Below, one piece after another: positions 23,401 through 36,462 of a stretch of DNA of 64,000 nucleotides. The notes under the pieces were generated by a model. It worked only from the letters and a program-made list of their open reading frames with translations. It ran no database searches and was not told the DNA's origin. The stretch is taken from contig VJWN01000031.1 of the NCBI GenBank assembly GCA_007644065.1, positions 124,001-188,000 on the forward strand. Direction: 5' to 3'. The position numbers and the translations under genes are program-made. Numbering within the stretch: the first letter of the stretch is position 1; each line of letters starts with the position of its first letter. The stretch comes from Margaritispora aquatica. Taxonomy: Eukaryota; Ascomycota; Leotiomycetes; Helotiales; Discinellaceae.

Positions 23401-25249
23401 CTGACAAGGAATCACTTGCTGTAGGCCCTAGTCCACCCAAATCATCTACACCTGAGCCGGTCGTTGAGAACATACTACGTCAGGATACCACAGACTCTAG
23501 GACCGAAAGCACAATCAGTCATCGTGACTTCCTGGCGTTCTCCCCGCGAAAGAACTCAGAGGCCACCACTAGCAGCTCAGGAGGTTTAAGTTTGGTCATT
23601 CCCACAGCCAACGTTCCTGAAATAGATGCGGAGGAGGACGAGGTATGGGATGAGTATGATGATCTGATCGAGAATGATGACACGATGAAAGCTCCTGTCT
23701 CTGCCACTTCATCTCATGGTGTTCCATTCCAGTATGAAAGTTTCGAGACTCGACGTGTCAGGAAGAGCAAATTACGACCAAAGGAATCACCAACATTGAC
23801 TGAAGCGCCAAAGATCACCGAACCAGAGCTTGACCGAGCCTCCCACATCACATCTTCTAGTGTCTACAGCCAAGAAATGAACTCTCGGTTAAGGGAAGCT
23901 TTGACGACTCTTCCTACGCCAACGACTCCTATGTCATTCACTGATTTCTTTTCTGGATATGGCGACCGGAATAACTCATTGATTAGCTCCGGGCCTCGGC
24001 CTCGTCGATCATCGCAATCTGGATCCCGCAAGTCAAACAGCAGCGAGAACTCTCGCACGCTCTCAGGTATTATCTCAATTGAAGAACAGGAGAATCCATC
24101 ACCAAGATCACAGGTTAATTTGAGAGTTGGAAGCATGACAGTAAGCAAGTGGTTGACTTTCGGCCATGTTCTATTCAGTCCCGCACGAGAGGAGATAATT
24201 CACATGGACCGAGGAAGCATGAAGGCACATTCCATCCTTGTCATTGATGGTTTGGGCAATGGTTAGTCACATCTTGCCTTCTAACCCAATACTGCTAACT
24301 TATTTTAGACGACTGGTCTTTCTATGCAGCTGAGACATATCCGAACTCAACCTTCTACAACCTCTCTCCAACACAACCTCTTTCTCCTTCCTCATCCAAT
24401 CGCAACTCAGCCTCACTTCCACTATCACCGGCCAATCATCGCCAAATCCAGCATCTCTCACCTACGATCAAGTTTCCCTTCCCATCCTCCTTCTTTGACA
24501 TTGTCGTCTTCCGCTTTCCAGCCGCCATGTCAGAGAACGGGTACAAAACCATCATCTCGGAATCCAAGCGTACTCTCAAACCAGGTGGCTACCTCGAGAT
24601 GGCCATCCTAGACTTGGATATGCTGAACATGGGAAATCGAGGAAGGAGAGCAGTAAGAGGATTAAAGGTCAAGATGCAGGTTGCTGAGCCGGCGGTCATG
24701 TTGGGAAGCGCGAGCGATACCGTACTAAGGCTAGTGGGCAAGAGAGGCTTCACAGATGTGAAGACATGCAATGTTGGCGTTCCAGTTGCAAGCACGATCG
24801 CCTCGCCCGTCACCTCTGCAGGAGCAGACAAAGGCAAAGGTAAAGCAAAAGCACAGGAACTGTCGCTCGCCGACTTACTCAAGAACGACTCTCCATCCTC
24901 AGACGAAGGAATCACAAAGATGGTCGCGCGTGTCGGGAGATGGTGGTACACCCGGTGCTACGAGAGCACCGTGCTTCCTGTTGTGACATCGCCAAATCCC
25001 AACACCGATGGAACAGAGAAGGTCGAGGAGCGAAGCATGTGGTATGCTGATGGTGGAAGACTCCTTAGTGAATGTGAGAAGCGCAACGCGAGTTTCAAGC
25101 TCGTGGTTGCGTATGCGCAGAAACCTGCGCTGGGTGCGGGCGTGGGTAGTTTGGGGAGGGGCAATGGTGGCTCAGGTGCGGGTGCGAGTGGTGGTGCTAC
25201 TGAGAGCGAGGGGAAGGGAAAGGGCCGGAAGAGGGGCATGAGTGTTTGA
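20487..25249 (+). CDS. Disordered protein with C-terminal methyltransferase-like domain
   Basis: Two exons, 20487-24261 and 24309-25249 (47-bp intron, donor GTTAGT, phase 1), give 1571 aa. Roughly the first 1200 residues are low-complexity S/P/T/R/K-rich sequence with many short SP and RxxS segments and a poly-lysine stretch, so intrinsically disordered and probably phosphorylated. The last 370 residues look like a class I SAM-methyltransferase fold: a motif-I-like strand SILVIDGLGNDDW, then FDIVVFRFPA, then the typical KRTLKPGGYLEMA. Motif I is degenerate (no GxGxG), so activity is uncertain. The extreme C-terminus is Gly/Lys-rich. Regulatory protein or methyltransferase are both possible. 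Confidence 0.82.
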
Positions 25250-26407
25250 TTGCACTCCTCTCCTCTTCTTGACTCTACAACTGGAACCCAGGCCGCGAGT
25301 CTGGGATACCTGTGGTTGGCTTTGTCTTTTTTGCGTCGTGCAGCATTTTTAGCGTCGCGTTTGTCATTCGTCGTTTTGTGTCTGCGATTGCGTTTGAGCT
25401 TTGCATTTTACTTTTTATATCATGGACGACATTGGATTGAACATAACATAGCGATGGAAGGATGGACAGGGACCACACCAAGACCAAGACTAAGACCAAG
25501 ATCTCAGTATAGGGCGCGAGCCTACCTGTTTGTTTACCGCATTATATTTCCTCTTTTGTTTGTTTCTCTCTTTTACTATTTTTCTTGGCTGGCTGGGACT
25601 GGTTTCTCCGCTTTTATTTATTCCGGGGAATGAAGGAGGGATAGGGAGAGTGGAATATGACGGGATATTAATGTCTTTTTTGGGTTGGGTCGAGGTGGTG
25701 GGATGATGGGATGGAATGGGATGAGATGAGGATGGATATGTGCATAGATACCCCTTTTGCTTTGCTTTTGATGAGATTGAAGAGCGATATTTTGATTAGG
25801 ATCGGATGGAATGGGATGGGAGGAATGGAAGGAATGGAGGACGCTACAGAGCAAGCAAGCAAGTAAGCAAGTTAATCGGGAGAAGATACGAGACGAAATA
25901 AGAAGAGATATAATCCAATACAATACCAATGAATACATTGCATATCTACACTTCTCACTTCTTACTTCCTACCGCGTATTCATTCTATGACCAGCATGAT
26001 GTTTGAGTGAAAATTACGCGAAAACATTGTGACTACTCCATCTACATTGCATAGAAGAGATTACGATCACTCGATCAGTCAGTGAGCGAGGAAATGAAAT
26101 GAGGATAATGCAAAGAGTTCTGAAATTATGAAGGACAAATCACGATGCGAAGTCGGGCTTGGGATTTGGGATTGCTGCGAACGGGAAAGGGATACATTAA
26201 AATCCGTAAATTCGTTCATAATGTCATAACACCTTGTTTAACTCATACAAAATCCCACTCCCTGTCTCCCATCCACGACTTATTCCGTCCCATTTTCACA
26301 AGCTCGTCATCAACATCATCATCTCATCTCCTTTTACGCATATCCATCCTCCCAATGCCTAGCCAGCCCCAGCCCTGCAACAACCCCCTCCTTAACACAC
26401 AACAAAC
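25250..26407. other. Convergent intergenic region
   Basis: 1.2 kb between two convergent genes, so it should hold both 3' UTRs. It contains GGATGGGATGGAATGGGAT-type low-complexity stretches (about 25690-25840) and AGACCAAGACTAAGACCAAG near 25482. No gene seen. Confidence 0.5.
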
Positions 26408-29400
26408 CTAAAGCTCAGTCTCAACCCCCGGCGTGCGACCCTTCATCGAGAAGCGTCCTTTGAGCTTGTGCCCCGCGACTTTGACCTCGTCTTTCAGGAA
26501 CTTCAGGTTGCGCAGCCGCTTCATGTGCATGGGGCCGCGGTGTTTGCGGCTTAATCTATGAGGGGGGAGAGTCGTTAGCGGTGTTTCTTTAGATTTGAGA
26601 TTTGCGGAGTTGTTTTAGGTTGGAGTAGGATGAAAGAGGAATGGGAGTAATGGGAGTAAGGCGAAAAGAAAAAAGAAATAGAACAACTCACTCATCCTTA
26701 GCAGCTCGCTTATCCTGCTTCTGCCTCCTGCTCTTCAACTCCTCGTCTTCAATCTCTGAGTCTGTGAGATCTTCCTGTACACCGATATCGTCTCTATCCT
26801 CGCCTACAATTTCATCTTCACCTACTTCCTCCCCATCGCTATCATCACCAGCATCGACATCCGTACTCTCATCACTACCCCACTTGCCCAACTCATCTCC
26901 AAACAGCTTCTGCTCCTCGTCGGGCGCCATCCCACTCGGTGGGTCAATCTCAGCTTCATAGCCTGGCGTTTCGCGTGGTAATCTGATGACTGGACCGTCT
27001 TCATCACTACTGTCGCGTTTTGTGTCCTCGCTGCTGGCTTTGGATTCTGAATCCGAGTGCTCAGGTGAATCAACATACATGTTCTTTCCCACGACCTTCC
27101 CTTCCTTAACAAGGCCCCTCACCACCTCACCAACCTCCCGCTTCACAATCCTGGTCCGATAACCCTCCGCAACGGCACACTGCCAGCTCTCGAAGGTCTC
27201 GCGATCATCGTTATTGCGCAACCACTGTTTATGGCTATTATCCATGCCCATCTTGAACCTCACCCTAATCTCTACCACGCCTACACGATCGGCTTCTACG
27301 GCGCTGCGGTCGATGTTGGAGATGTAGTTCTGCGTCATCTGTTTTGGCATCGGCGTCTTGTACACGGGAAGTGTGAGCACAGTTTCCACGTTGTCGAGAA
27401 GGTCGCAGAGCCAGTAGATTGCATACGCAACTGCCTTTCGCGAGGTGGAGGAGTAGAACTCCAGTCGGATGGGAGATTGATAGCGATGTCGCACAGGAAT
27501 CAAGACACGACGCTTGTTGACTGCCATTTTGGATTGGCCTTCGACAACGCGCTGTAGATCCCAACTCGTGCTTCCTTTTCCAGAAGCATCTTTAGCGATC
27601 CAAGACCGTGAGATAGACCCCTTGCCTACATCAGTGTGCATAGAGATTCTGGTTCCGGATAGGATGCCCGTCGTGTCCTCCGTGGCGAGGACTTTCTCGC
27701 CTAGCACTTCTACTGACCCGAGATCCCATCCGAGCATGTTAGTTGGGAGCTTGAGGTCTACGGAGCGGAAGAGCACCGAGATCATGATTCGGCCGTAGCC
27801 TGTTCCGCCGTCGAGTGCGTAGACGGCTGTGTTTTGCGATGCGGTTTGTAGGACCTCACTTAGCTTGATGGTGACTGCACCCAGTAGGGAGTCGTGTTCC
27901 CGGTTTATGGAATTCCACGCTGATACCGTGAAGACTGCATTTCTCCAGTCACGGACGAAGCGTTCGGACTGTGCGTTGAAGATAGGTGCGGAGCTCTTGA
28001 CTTTTGTGCGTGTCTTGAAGACTAGCTCGTCGTTTTGCAGGATTGTGCAATATGAAGAGGGCAGATCATCGTGCTCCTCATCGGTATTCTCGCCTGTAAT
28101 CTGTGCCGGTGTCCAGGGTTTGTAGGAACCGAAACTGCCGGATGGACGGTGCATTTCTAGGTTATCGATTTGGTGGATGAGAATCGAGCAGATACCTGTT
28201 GGTAGAGATGGGTCCGGAGGTGTTGTGGTCACATCGACTTCTTGTTGGGTGGTTACGACGCCTTTGTCGTCTTTGAATTCGGCGCGATGGCGGATGGCTT
28301 CGGGTACAGACATGTCGTCGCCAGAGGTGCGCATAGATGCTTTGAATGATGAACGTGGGAAATAACCAATGTCCCAGTATAACTGGCCAGGCAAGTCTTC
28401 ACCTTTATCATCGTGCAGCTTATCACAACGCTCGGTGATTTTGTTGGCGTAATTCTTGATAAGATCTCTGAGGTCAAAGTCGACTTTACCAACTACATCG
28501 TCCGACGTGATCATATCTGAATCCCATAGCTCAACGGAGAGCTTTTCGCCGGCAGTCAGCTGCTCTTGATAGACGAGTAGACAGGTCTGTTCGTTCCAGA
28601 TGGGGTTGAGATCTTGCTCAATGATGCGAGTGCAGTACATTGGTTTGCCAAATTGAGAATAAGCGAGGGTAATAAAAGGGTCGCTTTTGCCGGATCGATC
28701 TTGAGCTGCGATACCCTCTGCACGCTTCACTTTGATGTAGATCAAACCCAAAGCATCAGTTTCCTTCTTGACGGCGTCACCCTGAAGAATCTTGGACATG
28801 TCCATGATGAGTGACTTTGGTGCAACATAGAGATCTAGTGCGGCGGCGATGGAGGAGTTGACGAAACCGGAAATGAGGGGCAGATCCAAAACGTTGATGC
28901 CTTTGGATGTGAGAGGCACAGCCGAAGCATCGATTTTGGGCAGACCCATGAACGTGAAAGTTAGATTCTTGAGAAATGGTGGATTGGGCGTGAGTTGGAA
29001 GCGCAAGCGGATGGTGCCAATTATGCCATTCAATTCAACGAAAATGGGGACTGGAATTCCAACGACGCCTGGGACACCGAGGTAAAAGATGACTTCTAAA
29101 TGCAAGTTCTTTGCCTTCCCAATGACTCCCTTGGCGGGAATGGCGTGGTATGCAAATGATGCTTCCAAATTGTAGTACTTCATGCTTGGATCGTCCTCGC
29201 CTTCTAGTTCGCGCTGTTCAAGTTTTTTGTCTCTGTCTTCTTTGCTCTCATGTTTTGACTTGGCTCCTTCATCTTCTTCAGCAGAAGGAAGAGCTCGGAG
29301 AGACAAAATCTTGAAAGCTTGGTCACCAAGTCCAATGGATGCTACTCGCACGTTTTGGATGATTGATGGTGGAACGGATGCTTGCATGACATCCTCAAGA

Positions 29401-30290
29401 GTGTCTGCAACAGCTGCGAACATCTCTGGGTTGATCAACCCCCAAATAATACCGACTAGTGAGTTCATCCATTCAACCGATTCCGGCACCAAGGATTCTG
29501 TGGCCGCCAACGCTCGCTTACGTTCTGTGTCCCAATTGACGGCATTCGCACTCTCTTGAATATTCCTCAACCACAAATGCAGACCACACGAGATGATCAC
29601 TCCTGCAAAAATACTGGCAAGCAATCCCTTCCACCCACCACCCAAGAACATCCAGTTTAACACTGTAACGCCACCCAGAACCGCGATCGATGTCTGATTG
29701 ACTGCTGTCTCCAACCCATAGAATGACCTCTTCAGATCCGCAATTGGCAAAGGATGATACACCACCTCATGATTCCTCGAGTGGTGCAAGTAATCGTCCG
29801 TCTTATCTGGATTCGCTTCCGGGGGTGCCAAGTCATCCAACGTCTTTCTGTATTCCTCTCCATCACCCATCGGCAGATGTGGTTGTGGTACGCCTGGCAG
29901 ATCATTCGGTTGCGGGGCATGCGAAGGATTCATCCCCGCCTTGGGAACTGTGATCTTTGGCCTCCGAATAGAGTCTTCAAAGGAACCATCGACATCTTGT
30001 ATTATGACTTCGTTCTTGGTCGTGGGATCGATCACTTTGCGTCGTGAGGCTGCTTTGGCCGCCCTGATCTTGTCCGAGTCTTCTCCCTTGGCTGCTTTGG
30101 ATGCATCTTGTCTTTGTAGATTGAGACGCTGTGCGAGTTCTTCTCCTAGTTTCTGAATGGTAGGGACCTGTTGATTGAGTTATTAGCAAGGTGTGTAATC
30201 ATTTCAGCTATATCATTTATCTTATTTTGATCCCTGGGTTGATCACTAAGTGGCACATCGTACCTTATTTCTGGCCGAATAGGGAGGCAT
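26408..30290 (-). CDS. Mug190-like SMP/C2 membrane-tether protein, copy A
   Basis: Three exons, 30290-30264, 30167-26692 and 26555-26408, give 1216 aa. The 27-nt first exon encodes MPPYSARNK. The last exon (donor GTGAGT at 26691) adds a basic tail, LSRKHRGPMHMKRLRNL..., ending GRTPGVETEL, which I recall as a conserved ending of this family. A hydrophobic hairpin (about residues 165-205) is followed by the VPESVEWMNSLV block that opens an SMP-type lipid-transfer module. Next are C2 domains, the first with the calcium-loop pattern DRSGKSDPF and LWDSDMITSDDVVG. A very acidic C-terminal region follows. By analogy with tricalbins and S. pombe Mug190 it should sit at ER-membrane contacts. Divergent neighbour copy B is a paralogue. 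Confidence 0.88.
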
Positions 30291-30792
30291 CTTGATATTG
30301 TCCGCTCAGTGCAGGGGTCTCCAAACTCCGAAAACGAGAAACAATTGAAAGAAATTGAAGATATATTTTCAATTGAATGGAGAGTGTTTCGTACAGTATT
30401 TTTCAAAGTTCTTCCAGTTGATTTCCCCCCTCTCTCTCAAATGTCCCAGTTCCAGTTCTAGTTCTAGTTTCAGTTCCAGTTCCTTGAAGATCGCTGTGCT
30501 GTGGCTTTGGAGCTTGCACCACCCCATGACGTCAGACAAGCGAGGGGAGCTCCAGCTATTGTCCAAGCGATGGATGATCTACATCTAACTACCAAGAATC
30601 TACAGTACCAAGAAGTTACACCAAGAATCTACCAAACAAACCAATCGAAAACGCCTCTTCTTTCACTTTGCACTTATGCCATCATTGAGGAGTGACAATT
30701 GAATATCCTGTTTCAACAATTGGGATCTGGATCTATTGACAATTGACAATTTGACTCTCGTCGGTGGAGGAAATCATTCAACTTTCAACAAC
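30291..30792. promoter_or_regulatory. Bidirectional promoter of the two Mug190-like genes
   Basis: Only 502 bp separate the two divergent start codons, so the paralogues must share regulatory DNA. It contains a 6-bp tandem array of CCAGTT/CTAGTT/TCAGTT units (about 30446-30482) and a repeated ACAATTGAC segment around 30692-30750. No specific factor site can be assigned. Confidence 0.6.
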
Positions 30793-33700
30793 ATGTCGAG
30801 CTCAACCTCAAGTCGTCCTCAATACCCCGCCGATACCTCATCCTTCACCACCTCAATGCAGCACGCATTGGACTCGATTACCAGCCGCGACGAGGAGACT
30901 TCAGCTGTAAGACCGGCAGATATGGAGGTGAAACGCTCGAATTTACCTGGGGGAGGATTATATACAACATGGGAGGGAGCTATGCCTGCGGATGGAGTAA
31001 GGAGGAAGCCAGTGGATGTAAGTGAACTATATTCTGGAAAAAGCCCAAATAGCACAAAGAATGGAATTTAATTATAATAGTCTACTCACGGGAACTCGAT
31101 ATCCAACGATGCTTCATTCTCTCAAATCCATGATACAGGAAATGGAAGTGCCATCAGCACTAAACCATTACCACCAACCCCTTCAGCCGAGCTTGAAGAT
31201 GGAAATCATCAAACGGCTCCATTCGACCCAGAACACTCCCCAGCAAAGGCTCTCATAAATCCCCCGTCAACTGGGATTTTTGGCACGACAAATGGAACTC
31301 CAAATACTCAACCACGAGAAGTTTCGAGCTACTTACCAGGCCAGGACGGTGGTATTCGCCAATTTGTACCATTAGATCCAGAGCACTCACCAGCAAAAGC
31401 CCTTATAGACCCTCCATCGACTGGAATATTCGGTACCACAAGTGCAACACACAACCCAGAACCACGAGTACCTATAAGCTCTTTCAACGAGACTGCATCA
31501 CGCCAACCAGCACCACTAGATCCAGGAAACTCCCCAGCCAAGGCTCTCGTGGATGGGGAGTCGAGAAATGTTTCAGACATAGCAATCACTGACTCCAACA
31601 TACCACCACCAACACGATCACCACCCGCACCACTCACGGACAAAGATCTCCCTGCCACCCCACCGACAGCAACGTCTCAAAAACCACCCTCACCAGTCCC
31701 AAGCGATCCAGTCCTAGAAGCCGTTGCACCAACGAAATATGGCCAAGCATACTCAGAGTACAACCCCGCACCAAATATTCAAACTCACCGTCTCGAGCAA
31801 GAAAAACGCCATCTCGCATCTCAAAAGTACTTTGCAGCAAAAGACAAGCGAGATGCCGCCACTAATGAAAATGAGGATAAGAAGGTAAAAATACAAGAGC
31901 CCGAAGCAGGCGCCAGAGCAGAGGCCACCCTCGATGTACCTATTGGAGCTGAAAAGTCGAATGTCCTGTTCCAACCCACACCCGCAGTGGATTTCAACCA
32001 AGTCTTCGAGACTCTCCAGAAAGACTCCATGCAGGTCGCCTACGTGATCTGCTTTTCGGTCGTTGTACTCGATTGGTTATTCATAGGTGGCGGCTTCAAG
32101 GGATTTCTCAAATCTCTCTTCCCTGCTGCTGGTGTAGCAACAGCTGTATATTTCGTCCTCCACAGCGTCAGTCAGACTGCTGCTACCGCGGAGATCAAGT
32201 CTGAAGATCCCAAGACTGAGAAACTGAGATACGTTCCCGAGTCAGTGGAATGGATGAACAGTCTCGTCGACACGCTCTGGCACACACTCCAACAAGAATT
32301 CTTTGACGGCATCGCCTCTCAAATAAATGACACCATCAAACCATTCATTCCGGAATCTATCCCAGCAACAGTGAAAATCACAGCTCTGGGCCACGGAACT
32401 CAATCTGTTCGCATCCTATCCATGCGCTCTCTACCTGACTCAGAATTTGGAGACTTAGTGCCCAGCCATGGACTCGATAAATCAGGTTCAACGGAAGAGC
32501 AAAAAGCTCGTGAGAAAGCAGTTGAGAGAGAGGAAGGTGGAGTTTTCTATAATCTCGAAATCGCCATCGCATACCATGAAGCTCCGTTCAAGACAAGGAA
32601 AGAACACATGCATGTCGATGTTCTCGCTATGCTTGGTCCCATTCCATTTCCTGTATTTGTACAGGTCAAGGAGTTTGTTGCCACTATTCGGATAAGATTG
32701 CAAATGCATCCTGATCTACCATTCCTGAAGAATCTCACATTTGCGTTAACCGAGAACCCGAAAGTGAACACCTGCGTCTCATTCGGTGCACCTTGGGCAC
32801 TGGATCTCCTTAACCTGCCAATCATTGATAACGTACTCGTTTCGCAAATCGAAACAGCAGCAGCAGATTTTGTACAGCCAAAGTCGATGTCATTAGATAT
32901 GACCGTCTATGTAGGAGGCTCAGATCAAAAGCTAGACACCGACGCCATCGGTGTCCTCTTCGTCAAAATCCATCGTGCACGCCAACTTGCACGACAGGAC
33001 ACCCGAGGTCCAGGAGCAGATCCGTATCTCACCATCGCCTTCAGCAAGTATGAAAAGCCCATGTATGCAACCCGAATCATCAAAGGAGACCGAAATCCAG
33101 TTTGGGAAGAAACAGCCATCATCATGATTCGAGCTGAGCATGTGAAGCGTAACGAAAACGTTCTACTCCGACTATGGGATAGCGATACTACTGGCTCCGA
33201 TGACGTATCCGGCGTCTGCGAGTTCCCGCTTCAAGAGCTGATTTTAAAGTCGAATGAGATGCAAAAGCGTGAGGATCAGCTTCAAGGTGATGTCGCTGGC
33301 ACAGATGCTGAAGGTGTGTTGGAATGGGAAATCGGGTACTTCCCACGAGCAGAGTACCAAAAGGCATTGCGAACAGATGCCAAAGATCCGCGTGATGTCC
33401 ACGGTGACAAAGTGGAAGTCAAAGAAGAAGAGAAGACCCAAGATGCCATGAACACGGTTCCTGACCCTAACCTCCCGTCTGGAATCTTAGGTTTGACGAT
33501 CCATCAATGCATCAACGTGGATGTGCACAATCCTAATAAGAAGAGCATGGGATATGTGCAAGTTCAAGACCAAGATTCAGATGGTGAAGACGCAGGCGAT
33601 GAGGAGAAAATAAGTGTCGATTACATTCCTAGTCTCTACTGCACAGCAGACATCAACGACGAGCTCGTTTACCGTACACGGGTAAAGCACATCACCAACT

Positions 33701-34515
33701 CCCCAACCTTCAACTCCAGTACCGAGACATATGTACGGGACTGGCGTCTTGCAACTCTTACACTTTCAGTATGGGATACACGCAAGAAGTCCGACGACTG
33801 TCTCGTTGGCGTCGTCTCACTCAGTTTGAGCGATATCTTCCATTCCTCCTCTTCGATAGTGAAGTTCTACGACCTTAAGGGTGGTGAGGGCAGTGGCAGG
33901 ATTAGAGTCTCCATGATCTTCCGAAGTATGAAGATGAAGCTCGAAGAGTCTTTGCTTGGTTTTTCTGTTGGCTCGTTTGTGGTTACCAGCCCCATCGTGT
34001 GTGAGGGCGAAATGAATACTTCGCGCTTGCGACTTCGTGTCTCTGGCTCTCAGCACAGCATCAAGGAGAGCGAGACTTCTTCATCCGAAGGAAAAGGAAA
34101 AGCACTAACCTACACTCTCAAATCGCCACAAAACACCCTCCCAGTACACCACCGCTACCTATCCCCCCTCGTCCTAGAATTTATCCCCGCGACCTCCGCC
34201 CTGGCAGAGAAGATCCCCGGCGCCAAAGCCATGGCCAAAAAGGCAAAACACTACGCCGTCGTTTGGCTTTACACTCTAATCGACAACCAGGAGCGGGACT
34301 TCGAGCTGCCGATTTGGAGCACGAATAATCCGGATCGCTTGATCCAGAATGTGGTCAGCGAGAGTGATAAGTCAATGGAGTTGAAAAGGGTTGGGACGGT
34401 GAGGTTCAGGGGGCAGTTTAAGGCGGGACTGGATGAGATTCATGAGAACTTTTTAGAGGGCGCGGATCAGTGGAGTGCGTTCAAGGCTTGGGAGGCAGCG
34501 AGGCGGTCAGGTTAG
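30793..34515 (+). CDS. Mug190-like SMP/C2 membrane-tether protein, copy B
   Basis: Two exons, 30793-31017 and 31081-34515 (63-bp intron, GTAAGT...ATAATAG, phase 0), give 1219 aa. After a disordered N-terminus with a thrice-repeated motif, the order matches copy A: hydrophobic hairpin (AYVICFSVVVLDWLFIGGG), YVPESVEWMNSLVDTLW opening the SMP-type module, then C2 domains with DTRGPGADPYLTIAFSKYEK and LWDSDTTGSDDVSG. It lacks the basic tail seen in copy A. The frame stops at TAG 34515, but the last codons contain a plausible donor (TCAG|GTTAGT), and an in-phase candidate exon lies at 35290-35381. Function as for copy A: putative lipid transfer or tethering at membrane contacts. Confidence 0.85.
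31225..31554 (+). repeat. Coding tandem repeat in Mug190-like copy B
   Basis: Three copies, starting at 31225, 31375 and 31519 (periods 150 and 144 bp), encode DPEHSPAKAL followed in the first two copies by PPSTGIFGTT. The third copy (DPGNSPAKAL) is truncated. DNA differs at many third positions, so the peptide appears to be under selection. Confidence 0.85.
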
Positions 34516-36462
34516 TTTTGATTTCTGGTTTTTCTGCTTACTATGACTCTTCCGGCGTTTGCTTTGGGCATGAGATGTTGAGAAGGGAGTGGGAAAGGAG
34601 CGTGAAGCAAGCGAGTGTTGAGTGTGCTGTGTTTGTGTAAGCTTGGCATCTTGGTATCAAAAATCGACATCACTTTACATCACTTCGACGAAACAAGAAC
34701 ACCTGGATCCCAACCCACATACCCCACCCATCCGCAGCCTAGCCAATCCACAGTGAGCCTCAAGATCATCATCAAGATCCATATAGATGCAGATCGACAT
34801 CTTTGGGTATGGGTCTCGGACCTACCCGCGCGAGACCCGCTCTGGAACGGAGACTTCGGTTCTAGCAGCATCATAACTGTGGAATGAATTGGCTTGGAAA
34901 TACGGAATACTCCGTGACAAACGCATTGGCTCGTGGTATCTGGTGGTATTCGGGTCATAGCATGGCATACTACTGGTAATCTTACAACCACCAAGCGAGT
35001 ACACAAGTGCGAGCAGAAACACAAACACAAGACACAAACATGCACTCGCAATACTGCTCAACTCCCCTTCCCTATACGCAACACCTCTCATCGTCCTGTA
35101 ACGGACACATGCAGCACTACCACTACCACCACCTTACAGCCACAGCCACATACACTACCTCCCCTCATCCTCATCTTCTCCTCATATCATATGATATGAT
35201 TTCCTCCACAACTAACGCTCACTTCTCCTCAATATCTATACCAGAAACAGAAATAAGGAACATAAAGCTAACGCATACCCACAAAACAGGACAGCGCGCC
35301 GAGCAAGCCACGCGAAGGACGAATGACACGGTCGATAGGCTAGCCAAGGGCATTGAGAGGAGTCAGTCGATCCATGTTTGAACTTTCATCTGAAATCCTG
35401 CCTATCTACCTACCTACCCACCTAGCTACCTGTGATGCGAATCTTTGCTTTACTCGACTGAGTCGTACGGAGTATTGTTTATTTGGGTGTTGATCTTTGT
35501 CTATTCTCAGGTTCTTGATGCGTTTTACGGGCAGCATGGGAAGGGCTGAAGCTAGTGGAAGATGAGTTTTTTGGAGTCTGGTAATGGTTGGGCTTGGTTG
35601 GGAAGGGAAGGATGGGCGGTTGGGTGGATGGATGGATATATGGATGAAACGGAAACAAAAACGAAAATGAATACATGTAATTGACATGAATGTACGAGGA
35701 ATATAAAGCGATGTAAAGATGAATGAAGATTAAAAATTAAACAAGAATGAAGAACTGCACACAAGTGTCAAGATGTAGAAACACAACTATCGAACAGCGA
35801 TAAGATGCGTGCATCCTGCATGCTTCTTGCTGAGGGTGACATGAGATACTGCAATTTTGCATAACATACGAAGCAGCAGTGCGCTTGCACTTACAGCTGC
35901 CAGACCCTCGAGCAACGATGCTGTAGGTACTACCTGGCCCTACCTGAGACTAAACAATAGACTATCGCATCAGATTCTTCACACCAGGCTGCATAAAGCT
36001 TGATATGGCTTTAGATTGGAGAGGCATGCACCAAAACATGAAATCAGACTGTAGTTAGAAAATTCAAGCTCAGTAGAGTTTCGAAGAGTTTGAACTCGTT
36101 TGACATTTGACGCACAAAGCATACATTCTGTGAGATGTCAGAAATTTCAAAGAAATTTCAACTAATGCTTTTAGATTGTGTGCTCGCCCATCCTTCAAAC
36201 CCAATTACCTAGAATTCTACTTTTCAAGCAAATTCGAGCAAATTCGAAGCATGGATCATATTCGAGCGTAACAGAACCCACCCTAATATACTCCTACTCA
36301 CACCAAACTCATGGCCCTCACTTTGGCAGCAGTCGGCGGTAGAGCTACGTGGCGCGTCACCTCTCAGCTCATATGCCGAGCAATCTCGGAGTTCACCTCA
36401 ATAAGCCTCTTTCCACCACACTATCATTTATACAAAATACCCTCCCCTCCTGAGCAAGGAAA
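34516..36462. other. Intergenic region with a possible extra exon
   Basis: 1.9 kb. A candidate terminal exon of Mug190-like copy B lies at 35290-35381. It also has a TACGGAATACTCCGT near-palindrome (34901-34915), CTACC/CCTACC runs (35399-35430) and low-complexity C/A-rich sequence. No independent gene seen. Confidence 0.45.

Noticed and set aside
34901..34915. TACGGAATACTCCGT near-palindrome
   Set aside because: A short motif; related TACGGAGT pieces occur at about 35466 and 48514 but without clear structure, so not reported as an element.
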